From: Flavobacteriaceae bacterium
GTDB lineage: Bacteria > Bacteroidota > Bacteroidia > Flavobacteriales > Flavobacteriaceae
Assembly: GCA_023262185.1 (NCBI GenBank)
Contig: JALRDO010000006.1
Span: 1-64,000, forward strand
Direction: 5' to 3'
Length of the DNA stretch: 64,000 nucleotides
Made by a program: the position numbers and the translations under genes. Of this stretch, positions 9,125-20,985 are shown in pieces (the first letter of the stretch is position 1; every line of letters starts with the position of its first letter). The notes below the pieces were generated by a model. That model was not told where the DNA came from. It ran no database searches and saw only the letters and a list, made by a program, of their open reading frames with translations.

Positions 9125-9900
9125 TGATTCTTAGCAGCATTCCAGAGTTGATCCATCTCTTCAAGACTCATTTCTGACAATGAGGTATTCGCTTTTTGTG
9201 CCTGCTCTTCGATGTATTGAAACCTCTTTATAAATTTTTTATTAGTGGCTTCTAGCGCATTTTCAGGATTAATCTTTAAGAAACGAGAAAGATTAATCAA
9301 TGAGAATAGAAGATCTCCAAATTCCTCTTCCATTTTCGAAATAGAACCTTTTTGAACCTCTTCTTCAAATTCACCCCACTCCTCTTTCACCTTATCAATA
9401 ACTTGCTCGGTTTGCTCCCATTCAAATCCTACCCCCGCAGCCTTTTCTTGAATGCGCTGAGCCTTGATCACCGAAGACAAACCTCTGGGAACTCCTTGAA
9501 GTACTGATTTTTTACCTTCTTTTAGCTTGAGCTTTTCCCAATTCTGTTTGACTTCTTCTTCATTCTTTACCTGAACATCTCCGTAAATATGAGGGTGTCT
9601 AGAAATGAGTTTCTCACAAATCCCATTGGCCACATCAGCGATATCGAAGGCTTTCGTCTCTGCTCCCAATTTGGAATAAAACACGATGTGTAAGAGCAAA
9701 TCTCCTAGCTCTTTCTTTACCTCTTCTAAATCATTATCTGCTATAGCGTCGGCCAGCTCATAAGCCTCTTCAAGGGTAAGTGTGCGCAAAGACTCAAAGG
9801 TCTGCTTGTTATCCCAGGGACACTTTTCACGAAGGTCATTCATGATATCTAGTAGTCTAGATAAAGCCTCAAGTTGCTGTGTTCTTGTATTCTCGGGCAT
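9121..9900 (-). CDS. mazG: Nucleoside triphosphate pyrophosphohydrolase MazG
   Basis: House-cleaning enzyme that hydrolyses (d)NTPs to NMP and PPi. Two MazG domains are visible: the first has CPWDNKQTFESLRTLTLEEA with the ExxE...ELGD metal-binding pattern (KKELGDLLLHIVF), the second repeats it (VKEEWGEFEEEV, EEEFGDLLFSLINLSRF). Length 259 aa matches the typical two-domain MazG. The start codon overlaps the last base of the upstream GT39 gene's stop, and the 3' end overlaps the MATE gene by 4 nt. Operon partners do not explain its job; it is probably a general housekeeping gene carried in the operon. Confidence 0.95.
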   Translation of the reverse strand: MPENTRTQQLEALSRLLDIMNDLREKCPWDNKQTFESLRTLTLEEAYELADAIADNDLEEVKKELGDLLLHIVFYSKLGAETKAFDIADVANGICEKLISRHPHIYGDVQVKNEEEVKQNWEKLKLKEGKKSVLQGVPRGLSSVIKAQRIQEKAAGVGFEWEQTEQVIDKVKEEWGEFEEEVQKGSISKMEEEFGDLLFSLINLSRFLKINPENALEATNKKFIKRFQYIEEQAQKANTSLSEMSLEEMDQLWNAAKNQ

Positions 9901-11558
9901 TAAGGTGTTCTTATAATTAGTCTATTGCTATTGATGGTTGGCGGTAGATCTTCGGCTTTAAGGCCAAAGCGCAAATGATAGCGCTTCTTATCGTTTAAAC
10001 TTGGGACCGTTACCGTATCTAATAGGGTCTCATTCGCATGAATTGAAAGATTTTGGATCACCTCTCCTTCCTTCAAAATGGTCTCCCCTTCTAATAAATA
10101 ATAGCGAAGATCTACCCTATTGGTTGAATCTAGACCTAAAGTGAAAGAATAAGGATTACTAATCTGAAGGGCATACTCGTCATCACCTAATGAGGTGATT
10201 TTGACCTCTACCTTATCAAAGGCATTGAATCGATCGATAAATTGGTAGTAAATGCGTGCATTATTAGAAGCCGTATAGGTTTCAAAACCCGGCTGGTTTC
10301 TTTTATGCTGCACCAAAAACACCTGTTGATTTCTAAAATCGTCCTCACCACTCCAATAATCAAATTGAGTGTTGTTAAAATAGACCGTGCTTAAGGTATG
10401 AGCCTTTTGCTTACTATAGAATTGATATTTCGAGGCATTTTCATAGCTATTGATAAATACGATGGGCCTTCCATCAGAAAGAGCCGAGAGCTCAGAAGCC
10501 CATTCATCCCAATTATGCAAAGGTTCTAAAGATCGACTGATCGATGCAGGCAAAAAATCAACGCTTAAATAAAGCCTAAAAAGAATAAAGAAGAAGACAG
10601 AAAATCTTCCGAGACGACGTACCCATAAACTCAAGCGTTCTGATCGAGAAACCGGATCAAAAGCTAAAACCATTAGGGGAACAAGAGCTACACTGGTCCA
10701 GTGTTTGTGAATAAAAACCTTGAACGACTGATAGAAGAAAAAGGCTAAAACTCCATAAAACACCCATTTCAAGGCAGCGTTGAAAGTAGTTTTTTCAATG
10801 GGCTTGGTCAGTCCAATAAATAAGGGTATGCTCACTAAAGGCCCAAAAACTATAGGTTGAGAAAGTACGTAAGACAACACGTTGGCAGGATTAAAACTGA
10901 TGTCGGCACGGTCGTTCAGATGAAAAACAATACTCGACCAGTCGTTTTGATAAAGCCAATAGATATGCGGAAGCATAAATATAATGCTGAGCATCACTAT
11001 CGTCCAAAAAGATCGCTTCTGAAGTAATTTTAGATTCGATAATAGAGTAAAAAACACGATGAGAACTCCGTGGTATTTACTGAGTAGCATCCCAACAATA
11101 GCCAACGAGATCCCTATGATGTCTACCCACTTATCTCGTGTCGCATAGCGCTTGTAAAACCAAAAGAAGAGCACCTCAAAAAATAACAGTGGAACATCTG
11201 TCTTTACCAAAAAGCTGCCCGCATGTACGGCAAGTAAGCCAAGCACCATAAAGATGAAGAGACGTAGCTGCTTTCTACCCACCAAATCGTACAATAAGGC
11301 TATAGTGGCCGTACTGAGCAGGCTAGAGAACAAACGTGCACCAAACTCTGAGGAATCGAGCAGAGATCCCAAAAAGGCGAAAAAAGCAACCGCCGGCGGA
11401 TGGTCTAAATACCCCCATTGAAGATGTTGTGAAAAAAGCCAATAATAGGCTTCCTCACCAGATAAAGGCATTAACGCACCCTGTACTACTCCAGCTAAAA
11501 ACCAGAGTAAAAGAAAGACTATAAGCGTAGCATGACGTTCCTTTATAACGAAATTCAT
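9900..11558 (-). CDS. GT39-family membrane glycosyltransferase (PMT_2)
   Basis: A 552-residue integral membrane protein. The N-terminal periplasmic loop carries GEEAYYW, and YLDHPPAVAFFAFLG follows (about 34-65), both characteristic of GT39 dolichyl/undecaprenyl-phosphate-sugar transferases. Around ten transmembrane helices are followed by a soluble C-terminal domain of about 200 residues (from about 345) that reads as beta-rich. It heads the six-gene coupled run GT39-mazG-MATE-75aa-PAP2-GT39. It is only distantly similar to the enzyme at 5358-6968. The acceptor could be lipid A, a surface glycan or protein. Confidence 0.83.
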   Translation of the reverse strand: MNFVIKERHATLIVFLLLWFLAGVVQGALMPLSGEEAYYWLFSQHLQWGYLDHPPAVAFFAFLGSLLDSSEFGARLFSSLLSTATIALLYDLVGRKQLRLFIFMVLGLLAVHAGSFLVKTDVPLLFFEVLFFWFYKRYATRDKWVDIIGISLAIVGMLLSKYHGVLIVFFTLLSNLKLLQKRSFWTIVMLSIIFMLPHIYWLYQNDWSSIVFHLNDRADISFNPANVLSYVLSQPIVFGPLVSIPLFIGLTKPIEKTTFNAALKWVFYGVLAFFFYQSFKVFIHKHWTSVALVPLMVLAFDPVSRSERLSLWVRRLGRFSVFFFILFRLYLSVDFLPASISRSLEPLHNWDEWASELSALSDGRPIVFINSYENASKYQFYSKQKAHTLSTVYFNNTQFDYWSGEDDFRNQQVFLVQHKRNQPGFETYTASNNARIYYQFIDRFNAFDKVEVKITSLGDDEYALQISNPYSFTLGLDSTNRVDLRYYLLEGETILKEGEVIQNLSIHANETLLDTVTVPSLNDKKRYHLRFGLKAEDLPPTINSNRLIIRTP

Positions 11559-11603
11559 AGGGCAGTTCTAAGAAGCGAAATTAAGGCTTTTAACTCCGCG
11601 ATG

Positions 11604-12794
11604 TTACGAAATAACACCAGAGCCAATCATCTCGTCTTCGTTGTACCAAACAGCGAATTGTCCAGGTGTTATGGCCGACTGAGGATGCTCAAATTGAATG
11701 TACAATCCCCTGGTTTCGAGATCAGGTATCAGCACAGCATCCTGTAGAGGTTGGCGGTATCTTATCCTTGCTTTAACGCGTGTAAGATCCCTCAAGTCTT
11801 CTCTAAGAAAGTGCACATCCTCAGAAGCAATGTACAAGGTATCCCTCCACAACGCCCAATGATCACTCCCCTGTCCGACGTAAACAGTGTTAGACTCGGT
11901 ATCTAATCCGACCACAAAAAGAGGTTCTTTGGTGCCCCCTACGGCTAATCCTTTACGTTGGCCTAATGTGAAAAAATGAGCTCCTGTATGCGTTCCAATC
12001 TCCACTCCCATCTCAGGAGAAAATTCAAAGGCCTTACTTCTTAATGCTAAAGTTTCTGGCGTTTTGTCAGGCTCAAGAGTTCTTGGTATTTCAATAATCT
12101 TACCCTTTTTAGGTTCTAAACGTTGTTGTAAAAATTCAGGGAGTCGCACCTTACCGATAAAACAAAGACCTTGAGAGTCCCTTTTTTCAGCTGTAATAAG
12201 CTGTGCTGAACGCGCTATTTCGCGAACCTCAGACTTTTGAAGTTCACCAATAGGAAAAAGGCTTTTAGCAAGCTGATCCTGATTCAATTGACACAAAAAA
12301 TAAGATTGATCCTTAGAGCCATCCGCACCAGCAAGAAGTCTATAGATCGTGCTTCCATCTTTTTCTATTTTGTCTTTTCTACAGTAATGTCCGGTAGCGA
12401 CAAAATCGGCCCCTAATGCAAGAGCTTTTTTGAGAAAAACATCAAATTTAATCTCACGGTTACAGAGTACATCGGGATTAGGTGTCCTACCTGACTGATA
12501 TTCTCGAAACATATAATCTACAATTCGCTCTTTGTAGACTTCGCTTAAATCAATCGTTTGAAACGGGATGTGAAGACGCTCTGCCACAATCAAGGCGTCA
12601 TTAGAGTCTTCAAGCCAGGGACATTCATCTGAGATGGTTACCGAGTCATCGTGCCAATTTTTCATAAAAAGACCGATCACGTGATACCCCTTCTCTTTCA
12701 ATAGATAGGCAGCTACACTTGAATCAACCCCTCCGGATAGACCGACGACAACTTTAGTCTCTGAAATTGGTTTTACCTGCGCCATTTCATCCAC
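11604..12794 (-). CDS. mnmA: tRNA-specific 2-thiouridylase MnmA
   Basis: Adds sulfur to C2 of U34 in tRNA-Lys/Glu/Gln. The PP-loop ATP motif [15 protein letters not shown] is near residue 18-32. The catalytic cysteine pair is in VLCNREIKF and SQGLCFIGK. The TGHYCR and KDQSYFL blocks are present. Length 396 aa fits bacteroidotal MnmA, which carries a small insertion in the C-terminal barrel. ATG at 12794 is taken as start, though Met4 (12785) is an alternative. It lies 27 nt downstream of yidC. The partner enzyme for the same nucleotide, mnmD, is at 54782-55453. Confidence 0.95.
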   Translation of the reverse strand: MDEMAQVKPISETKVVVGLSGGVDSSVAAYLLKEKGYHVIGLFMKNWHDDSVTISDECPWLEDSNDALIVAERLHIPFQTIDLSEVYKERIVDYMFREYQSGRTPNPDVLCNREIKFDVFLKKALALGADFVATGHYCRKDKIEKDGSTIYRLLAGADGSKDQSYFLCQLNQDQLAKSLFPIGELQKSEVREIARSAQLITAEKRDSQGLCFIGKVRLPEFLQQRLEPKKGKIIEIPRTLEPDKTPETLALRSKAFEFSPEMGVEIGTHTGAHFFTLGQRKGLAVGGTKEPLFVVGLDTESNTVYVGQGSDHWALWRDTLYIASEDVHFLREDLRDLTRVKARIRYRQPLQDAVLIPDLETRGLYIQFEHPQSAITPGQFAVWYNEDEMIGSGVIS

Positions 12795-12821
12795 AAAGGT
12801 AAGCCGATTGCCAATTCGAGA

Positions 12822-14684
12822 CTATTTACCGAGCTTCTTTTGATTCTCGGCTTGCTCCATCATCTCTCTCATTTTGCGCTGAAACTTACTCTCTTTCTTG
12901 GGCTTCTCTCGGTTTTGCTGAACCTGAAGGTGAATTTTTGTTTCGTCGATAATGTAGTTCTTAATAACTAACATGATCGCAATGGTCAAGAGGTTTGAGA
13001 TAAAGTAATACAAACTAAGTCCAGAGGCGTAATTGTTGAAGAAGAACAACATCATTACCGGAGACAAGTACATGATAAATTTCATGTTTGGCATACCTGG
13101 TTGTTGTTGCATCTGCATAGTTTGACCCGTAGTCATTTGCATGTAGAAGAAAATGGCTACCGAGGCCAAAATCGGGAATAAACTAATGTGATCTCCGTAG
13201 AACGGAATCGCAAATGGAAGATCTACCACTGTATCATAAGAAGACAGATCATCTACCCACAAAAATGACTTCTGTCTTAGGCTGAAAGCGGTAGGAAAAA
13301 AGCTAAATAATGCATAGAATACCGGAAGTTGCAACAGGGCAGGAACGCAACCGCTCATGGGATTCACACCTGCCAAATTGTAAAGCTTCATGGTTTCTTG
13401 CTGCTTCTTCATCGCATTGTCTTGATACTTCTTGTTGATCTCTTGAACTTCTGGCTGAATGACTTTCATCTTGGCCTGTGAGACATAACTCTTATACGTA
13501 ACCGGAGAAAGAACGAGGCGAACAACCAAGGTCATCACGATTATGGCAATACCGAATGGAAAGACTGAGGCCAATGCATCGAAGAACGGGTTGAAGACAT
13601 GGCGGTTCAGCGTTCCAAAAATTCCCCATCCAAACGGAATAGATTCAATGATTCCGAGATCCTTGTGAGGAGCCATCGCTTTTGGATCTGTAGGTCCCAT
13701 GTAGAGGTAAAGAGAGCTACTCAACTCTCCTCCGATACGATCTAGGAGTATCTCGGTAGAGTATTTTTTCGTGAAGGCTATCGATTTTGATTCTTCATTC
13801 ACCAAATTCTCAGAACGAAGAGTTACCTGCTCGAATGGCTTCTCTGATCCGAGTATGGCACTAAAAAAGTGATGTCTGTTAGATATCCAATCTACATTCT
13901 CTACCGTCTCCTCATCACTTTCTGAGGTAGCTGAAAGCTTTTTAATAGTCCCCTGATCGTAACTAAAGGTGAGTCGCGTGTAGCGATTTTCATACTCTAC
14001 ACTCTGATCGTTTCTCGGTGCCCAATACTCCCATTTAAGCGCAACCTCTTCTGAAGGATCGAGATACGCATTGAGGTTTTGAGTACGTATGTCTAAATCG
14101 ATAAGATAGTTAGAGGCGTGAAACGTATAGTTATACTCTAGAAAGCTCTGTTCGTCTGTGTAGGCTCTAAATACAAGCACCGTATTCTCTCCTAAGATTT
14201 GCTTTTCAGATGTAAAGAGCAATTCTGAGGATTGAATAAGTCGGTTGTCTCGCGTTCTAAAACTTAGACCAAAATCTGAATAATCGGCTTTGACTAATTG
14301 AACAGCCTCTCCTTCATAATCCTGGTGATCGTTTAGTGACAAACTAACGAGCTGTGCTCCGCGAGAAGAGAAAGTTGCCGTGAACGGATCGGTCTGAATC
14401 TGGATTAAGGTATCGGCCGCTTTGGTAAACCCGAATGGTCCCGCCTGAAGAGCGTAAGCACTACTATCAAGGGTATTCTCTACTGGAGCGGTAGCCTCAG
14501 GTGATGTTGTATATTGATTCTCTGTATCTCTCAGAGATTCTTGTGTTTCTTGTTGCGCTGCTTCTAGGCGCTGAGCCTCTAATTCTTCTGAACTGGGTTG
14601 GTTAAGGTATAACCAACCGAGCATGATAGCAAAGATTAGGGCAAAACCTATGATGGCGTTTTTATCGAGACTTCGATCTTCCAT
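12822..14684 (-). CDS. yidC: Membrane protein insertase YidC
   Basis: Inserts membrane proteins with or without SecYEG. N-terminal membrane anchor (IIGFALIFAIMLGWLYLNQ), a large periplasmic beta domain (about 60-350), then the conserved Oxa1/YidC core starting at about 355 (FGWGIFGTLNRHVFNPFF; VMTLVVRLVLSPVTYKSYVS; GVNPMSGCVPALLQLPVF). The C-terminal tail is strongly basic (EKPKKESKFQRKMREMM), as expected for ribosome contact. Length 620 aa is normal for Bacteroidota. A TATATTTG -7 element sits 29 nt upstream (14714-14721). It probably initiates transcription of yidC-mnmA and perhaps beyond. Confidence 0.96.
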   Translation of the reverse strand: MEDRSLDKNAIIGFALIFAIMLGWLYLNQPSSEELEAQRLEAAQQETQESLRDTENQYTTSPEATAPVENTLDSSAYALQAGPFGFTKAADTLIQIQTDPFTATFSSRGAQLVSLSLNDHQDYEGEAVQLVKADYSDFGLSFRTRDNRLIQSSELLFTSEKQILGENTVLVFRAYTDEQSFLEYNYTFHASNYLIDLDIRTQNLNAYLDPSEEVALKWEYWAPRNDQSVEYENRYTRLTFSYDQGTIKKLSATSESDEETVENVDWISNRHHFFSAILGSEKPFEQVTLRSENLVNEESKSIAFTKKYSTEILLDRIGGELSSSLYLYMGPTDPKAMAPHKDLGIIESIPFGWGIFGTLNRHVFNPFFDALASVFPFGIAIIVMTLVVRLVLSPVTYKSYVSQAKMKVIQPEVQEINKKYQDNAMKKQQETMKLYNLAGVNPMSGCVPALLQLPVFYALFSFFPTAFSLRQKSFLWVDDLSSYDTVVDLPFAIPFYGDHISLFPILASVAIFFYMQMTTGQTMQMQQQPGMPNMKFIMYLSPVMMLFFFNNYASGLSLYYFISNLLTIAIMLVIKNYIIDETKIHLQVQQNREKPKKESKFQRKMREMMEQAENQKKLGK

Positions 14685-14713
14685 GGGATAGTGTTACTTG
14701 GTCGCTAAGAAGG

Positions 14714-14721
14714 CAAATATA
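14714..14721 (-). promoter_or_regulatory. Candidate -7 promoter element of yidC
   Basis: The minus strand reads TATATTTG, a perfect match to the Bacteroidota TAnnTTTG -7 consensus, ending 29 nt before the yidC ATG. No clear -33 TTTG element is at the standard spacing, so support comes from the match and position only. Confidence 0.45.
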
Positions 14722-14749
14722 AGGTTTCAAATGCCGAAAGCACTGCGTT

Positions 14750-16447
<1,698 letters not shown>

Positions 16448-16465
16448 CTATTGTTAACTGTTCTC

Positions 16466-17338
16466 ATGAAAAGAAGAGATTTTCTGCAAAATGTTCCAGT
16501 GGCCCTTATGGCTACTTCATTAGCAACACCTTTCGCGCTTGACTCTACCACGGGCCTAGAGCGCAGTATTCCCATAAATCATTCCGTTGCGCGTTGGTGT
16601 TTAAGTCAATACAAACTCGACGAACTCCTACCAAGACTAAAAGACATAGGCATTCATTCGATCGATCTTGTCGGACCTCAGGATTATCAAACACTCAAGA
16701 AATACGACATGCACTGTAGCATGTGTGAGGGGGCTGCAATTAGTCTTACCGAAGGTTTTAACGATCCGCAATACCACGATGAACTGGTAAAGCGCTACAC
16801 CGAGGCCATTCCTAGAGTAGCGGACGCCGGATTCACCAATTTGATCTGCTTTAGCGGAAACAGACGCGGCATGGACGATTTGGTCGGGTTAGAAAACTGT
16901 GCAATAGGTTTAGAACGCATCTTACCCTTAGCCGAAAAATACGGGGTAGTCATTCAAATGGAACTCTTTAACGCGCAAGACCATCCTGACTACATGTGCG
17001 ATTCAAGTTTATGGGGCATTAGCCTTTGCAGAAGACTAGGAACACCGCACTTCAAGCTCTTGTATGACATCTATCACATGCAAATACAGGAAGGGGATAT
17101 CATTCATCAAATCACCGAATATCACGAGTATTTCGGACACTACCACACTGCTGGAGTTCCCGGAAGAAATGAGATAGGTGCCGATCAAGAGCTGTATTAT
17201 CCAGCAATCATGCGGGCAATAGCAAAGACTGGGTTTACAGGCTATGTGGCTCAAGAATTTATTCCTACCAACAAAGATCCATTTGTCTCTATAGCAGAGG
17301 CTATAGGTATTTGTGAAGGAAGTCGACTGCCTCAATAG
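16466..17338 (+). CDS. Tat-exported TIM-barrel sugar isomerase/epimerase-like protein
   Basis: An AP-endonuclease-2-like TIM barrel related to hydroxypyruvate isomerase (Hyi). Visible family blocks: VIQMELFNAQDHPDY with a metal-ligand Glu, LLYDIYHMQIQEGD, HYHTAGVPGRNEIG, and GYVAQEFIPTNKDP near the end. The chosen ATG (16466) begins MKRRDFLQN, a good twin-arginine signal, followed by a hydrophobic stretch ending near ATPFA. A longer start at 16439 exists, but its hydrophobic lead precedes the RR motif unnaturally. Export of a folded cofactor- or metal-bound isomerase is consistent with Tat. The substrate is unknown. The 3' end overlaps the convergent PBP1-like gene by 7 nt. Confidence 0.82.
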   Translation: MKRRDFLQNVPVALMATSLATPFALDSTTGLERSIPINHSVARWCLSQYKLDELLPRLKDIGIHSIDLVGPQDYQTLKKYDMHCSMCEGAAISLTEGFNDPQYHDELVKRYTEAIPRVADAGFTNLICFSGNRRGMDDLVGLENCAIGLERILPLAEKYGVVIQMELFNAQDHPDYMCDSSLWGISLCRRLGTPHFKLLYDIYHMQIQEGDIIHQITEYHEYFGHYHTAGVPGRNEIGADQELYYPAIMRAIAKTGFTGYVAQEFIPTNKDPFVSIAEAIGICEGSRLPQ

Positions 17339-18831
17339 TCTTCTTGGGATTCTTCTTCCTCGATGCGCTTTCCGTCTTCGTCGAAGCGCTCAGGGAACCT
17401 CATTTTCTCTATCGCCAATAAGCGATCAGCAAGCCAGGTATCAGGAATTTCTGGCCAAGGTTTAAATAACTCGGGGGCGATGGTAGAGTCGAGATCTATA
17501 AAATTAAGATTCCGAACCCACTTGAGGCGATAAGCGACATTTTGAAAAGATAGCCCGTCTGCGGTTTCATAATCGATTTCAGAACCCGCGTAGCGCTGTT
17601 TTGAATGCACAAAAACAGAATCTGCATCTGCCTTTCTGCGCTTCACCATCACCCGGAATATAGCATCTAGTGTTAGGTCAAAGGCCCGGGTCGTGGTGAT
17701 AGACGGATTGAATCCGAACTTCTTTTTGAAGCCTTGAACGAAGGTGTCAGTAGGTCGACCGTACACCTCTGGATAGGCAAAAATGAGATTCGAAAGATGC
17801 ACCGGATTCACCTGATCGTTAAAATAAACTACACTGGGTGTTGTTGTGAATAGACGCATGCTTTTGACGGGCTCCGCATTTATACCGTTTAAGATCGACA
17901 CCACCGAAGCGGCCAATCCTGACTGATTGGTCTCTAGAAAGGCCCAATTCGGAATTAAAGAATCGACAATCGAATCTCTAAACTCTGGGAGTTGTTCGAT
18001 GGCCAAGTCATTAATTAACGGAACGTCAAAAGCCTCTTCAAACACCTCTTTTACAGAAGTTCTAGCCTCTTCTTGATCGCTGTCTGCAACAAGAAAGACG
18101 CGCTCTCCCCTATACTGACTCAGCGCATACGACAACATCTTCTGCCGCATTTGAGTCGCCACGGTACTTCCGTAATAGACCGTACCCTCGATATCAGGTT
18201 GCGCCTGCATAAATGGAACAAAAACAGGGGTAGATTTATCCTTGCGATACAGTAAATACTGACGGGCCACTCTAGGACTAATTGGACCCATAACGAGATC
18301 AGACCCGACCGTATCAGTCTGGGCGAAATCGGTTACAAGCCCTGGACTGAGCTGCGTATCTACAAATCGAGGCTCAACATATATTTGATGTGTGGCTGCA
18401 GAATCTATGGCGTACTGAATGCCGTAATACATCTCTAGCGCCGTCTGCATATCTCTTCTTAGTTCAATCTGACGGACTAATCCTAACGTATCAATAAAAC
18501 GCAACGTATCAATAGGAATCGTTGGGCTATACAAACTATCAATCACAAGACTGTCTCTGAAAGGGATTCGGTCTTCTCTAAAAGGAAGCAAAAACAACGC
18601 CTTCAAACCCACAGGTACCTTTGTAGCATCCGAAAGATCCTTAATGCTGTCGATGACTTGAGCCAGAGGTACGGTCTCTACTTCTTCTTGAACGGGTGCC
18701 ACATAAGTTTCTTGCACAACAGGTTGATTGCGCTCAGACTTTCTGCGTTTTCGTTGTGCATGACTAGCATCAGGCAAAGCTGCAAAAAACAGCAAGGCCA
18801 AACCGCTCCATAAGACTCGATTTATTCCCAT
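17332..18831 (-). CDS. Exported PBP1 (type I periplasmic-binding) protein without LysM
   Basis: A 499-residue exported protein: signal peptide of about 25 residues ending ASHAQ, a basic patch, then a proline/glutamate-rich linker, and a type I periplasmic-binding fold from about residue 75 ([56 protein letters not shown]). In Flavobacteriia the gene beside guaA is commonly an amino-acid-ABC-type PBP1 protein preceded by LysM peptidoglycan-binding repeats. No LysM motif is visible here. It overlaps guaA by 10 nt and is expressed after it. Ligand and role are unknown; a cell-wall-linked lipoprotein regulator (LpoA-like) role is only a thought. Confidence 0.72.
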   Translation of the reverse strand: MGINRVLWSGLALLFFAALPDASHAQRKRRKSERNQPVVQETYVAPVQEEVETVPLAQVIDSIKDLSDATKVPVGLKALFLLPFREDRIPFRDSLVIDSLYSPTIPIDTLRFIDTLGLVRQIELRRDMQTALEMYYGIQYAIDSAATHQIYVEPRFVDTQLSPGLVTDFAQTDTVGSDLVMGPISPRVARQYLLYRKDKSTPVFVPFMQAQPDIEGTVYYGSTVATQMRQKMLSYALSQYRGERVFLVADSDQEEARTSVKEVFEEAFDVPLINDLAIEQLPEFRDSIVDSLIPNWAFLETNQSGLAASVVSILNGINAEPVKSMRLFTTTPSVVYFNDQVNPVHLSNLIFAYPEVYGRPTDTFVQGFKKKFGFNPSITTTRAFDLTLDAIFRVMVKRRKADADSVFVHSKQRYAGSEIDYETADGLSFQNVAYRLKWVRNLNFIDLDSTIAPELFKPWPEIPDTWLADRLLAIEKMRFPERFDEDGKRIEEEESQEDY

Positions 18832-20357
18832 TCTATCGTTGCCGGTGGCTTTGAACTGATATCATACACCACGCGATTGACTCCTTTAACACGGTTGATA
18901 ATGGTATTAGAAACCTCTTGAAGAAAAGCATAGGGTAGGTCTACCCAATCTGCTGTCATACCGTCGGTACTTTCTACGGCTCTTAAAGCCACTACACTTT
19001 CATAAGTGCGCTCATCTCCCATTACTCCAACGCTTTTTACGGGCAATAACATAGCGCCAGCTTGCCATACGAGATCGTAAAGATTTTCTTTTTTCAGTGC
19101 ATCTATAAATACCGCATCAACCTCCTGCAGAAGGCTTACGCGCTCGGCGCTTACCGCACCGAGAATTCGAATAGCCAAGCCTGGTCCTGGAAAAGGATGT
19201 CTCCCGAGCATTTCTTTAGGCATGTCCATAGCGGCCCCTACCCTTCTCACTTCATCTTTAAACAAACTTTTTAGCGGCTCTACTACTTTGAGCTTCATAT
19301 AATCTGGGAGTCCTCCTACATTGTGATGACTCTTGATCGTCACTGAGGGCCCACCACTTGCCGAAACCGACTCTATGACATCGGGATAAATGGTTCCTTG
19401 AGCTAGCCACTTCGCATTTTCAACTTGTTTTGACTCGTCGTCAAAAACATCAACGAAAACCTTGCCTATAATCTTGCGCTTTGTTTCAGGATCTTCTACA
19501 TCTGCCAAGGCATCTAGAAATCGATCCGAAGCGTCGACTCCTTTTACATTTAAGCCAAAGCCCTGATACTGGTCGAGAACCGATTGGTATTCGTTCTTAC
19601 GCAGAAGTCCATTATTGACAAAAATGCAGTGTAGATTACTGCCGATGGCTTTGTGCAAAAGCATAGCGGCAACCGAAGAATCTACCCCTCCTGACAAACC
19701 GAGAATGACACGCTCGTCTTTGAGTTGATCTTTCAATGCTGCAACGGTCTCTTCAATAAAAGCAGCAGGGGTCCAGTCTTGCTTTAAACCCGCTATACCC
19801 ACCAAGAAATTTTTCAATAGCTGAGTACCCTCAGTGGTATGATACACCTCAGGGTGAAATTGAATGGCATAGGTAGCCTCGCCTTCAACCGTGTAGGCCA
19901 CATTTTGAACATCATGGGTGCTGGCTAACAGCCTGGCATTATCAGGTAGCGCAGTAATGGTATCTGAATGAGACATCCACACTTGAGAATCTATCTGAAT
20001 TCCCTCAAAAAATTGATCCTCTACAATATGTTTAAGTCTAGCACGACCGTATTCTCTGGTGTTAGAAGCCTCAACCTTTCCACCATAGGCGGCCGCCAAA
20101 TATTGAGCGCCATAACAAATTCCGAGCAGAGGCAGCTTACCCTTGATTTGAGATAAGTCTGGGCGCGGAGCGTTCACAGAGCGCACCGAATGAGGTGAAC
20201 CAGAAAGCACTACAGCCACGTACTCTGAATAGTCAGATGGTGCTTTATCGTAAGGAATGATTTCTGAGTAAATATTGAGCTCGCGAACACGTCTAGCGAT
20301 GAGTTGTGTGTATTGCGAACCAAAATCGAGAATGAGGACTTTCTGATGCATGCCCAA
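18822..20357 (-). CDS. guaA: GMP synthase (glutamine-hydrolysing)
   Basis: Converts XMP to GMP. The N-terminal class I glutaminase has [19 protein letters not shown], the nucleophile cysteine in [12 protein letters not shown] and FHPEVYHT. The ATP-pyrophosphatase domain has the P-loop [19 protein letters not shown]. The dimerisation domain has [15 protein letters not shown] and ends PATIEWE. Length 511 aa is normal. MGMHQ gives two possible starts; Met3 (20351) is equally plausible. Its 3' end overlaps the PBP1-like gene by 10 nt. guaB, the preceding pathway step, is at 37825-39300. Confidence 0.96.
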   Translation of the reverse strand: MGMHQKVLILDFGSQYTQLIARRVRELNIYSEIIPYDKAPSDYSEYVAVVLSGSPHSVRSVNAPRPDLSQIKGKLPLLGICYGAQYLAAAYGGKVEASNTREYGRARLKHIVEDQFFEGIQIDSQVWMSHSDTITALPDNARLLASTHDVQNVAYTVEGEATYAIQFHPEVYHTTEGTQLLKNFLVGIAGLKQDWTPAAFIEETVAALKDQLKDERVILGLSGGVDSSVAAMLLHKAIGSNLHCIFVNNGLLRKNEYQSVLDQYQGFGLNVKGVDASDRFLDALADVEDPETKRKIIGKVFVDVFDDESKQVENAKWLAQGTIYPDVIESVSASGGPSVTIKSHHNVGGLPDYMKLKVVEPLKSLFKDEVRRVGAAMDMPKEMLGRHPFPGPGLAIRILGAVSAERVSLLQEVDAVFIDALKKENLYDLVWQAGAMLLPVKSVGVMGDERTYESVVALRAVESTDGMTADWVDLPYAFLQEVSNTIINRVKGVNRVVYDISSKPPATIEWE

Positions 20358-20408
20358 AAATAGCTATTTGCTTTCTAGAGCGCGGATTCAAAACCGTATT
20401 TTTAATCG

Positions 20409-20984
20409 ATGATTCAAAAGCAAACCTCTTCTCTCGAGCACTACACCGCCCAAATTGATCTTTTACTAAATCGTGCGTTACAGAAAATAGATCAACTGCA
20501 TTGGATCACGCTGAGTTCGGTACAGGTAAAGGGTGGCGAATCGTTTCCGGATGCACGCACGGTTGTGCTACGCAAAATCCTCAAAAATAGAGAACTTGTC
20601 TTTTACACCGATAAAAGGAGCCCTAAGGTGACTCAGTTTGAACGGAATAAAAATGCCGTGGCCCTCTTATACGATCGCACCGCACAGATGCAGTTGCGAA
20701 TTAAAGGAACCATTGAAATTGACACCCAAAGTGCCCTTTATGAAAACGCTCGTGATCAGATTCCAAATCAGGCAAAAGTCAATTACAACACTTTGCTCGC
20801 CCCAGGAAGCGCGTTGCTTAACGAAAATCCAGACAGAACTGACGAGGTAATACACTTCGCACTAGTAAGGTTTCATCCGCATACGTTTGATCTCCTTCAT
20901 CTCACTCCAGAAGGCGGTATACGCATTAAAGCGAAAAATACAGATGACGGAATGCTAAGCGATGCTAGATGGCTGGTCCCCTAG
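20409..20984 (+). CDS. Pyridoxamine 5'-phosphate oxidase-like flavoprotein
   Basis: A split-barrel FMN-binding protein of 191 residues. The block FPDARTVVLRKI followed by LVFYTDKRSPKVTQF is the PNPOx-type FMN site. It lacks a convincing C-terminal PdxH dimerisation/substrate domain with the RLxxR motif, so it is better called a PNPOx-family protein than true PdxH. The ending (IRIKAKNTDDGMLSDARWLVP) resembles Alr4036-like members. No signal peptide. It is divergent from guaA and convergent with bshC, with a 1-nt gap at the stops. Confidence 0.75.
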   Translation: MIQKQTSSLEHYTAQIDLLLNRALQKIDQLHWITLSSVQVKGGESFPDARTVVLRKILKNRELVFYTDKRSPKVTQFERNKNAVALLYDRTAQMQLRIKGTIEIDTQSALYENARDQIPNQAKVNYNTLLAPGSALLNENPDRTDEVIHFALVRFHPHTFDLLHLTPEGGIRIKAKNTDDGMLSDARWLVP

Positions 20985-20985
20985 C

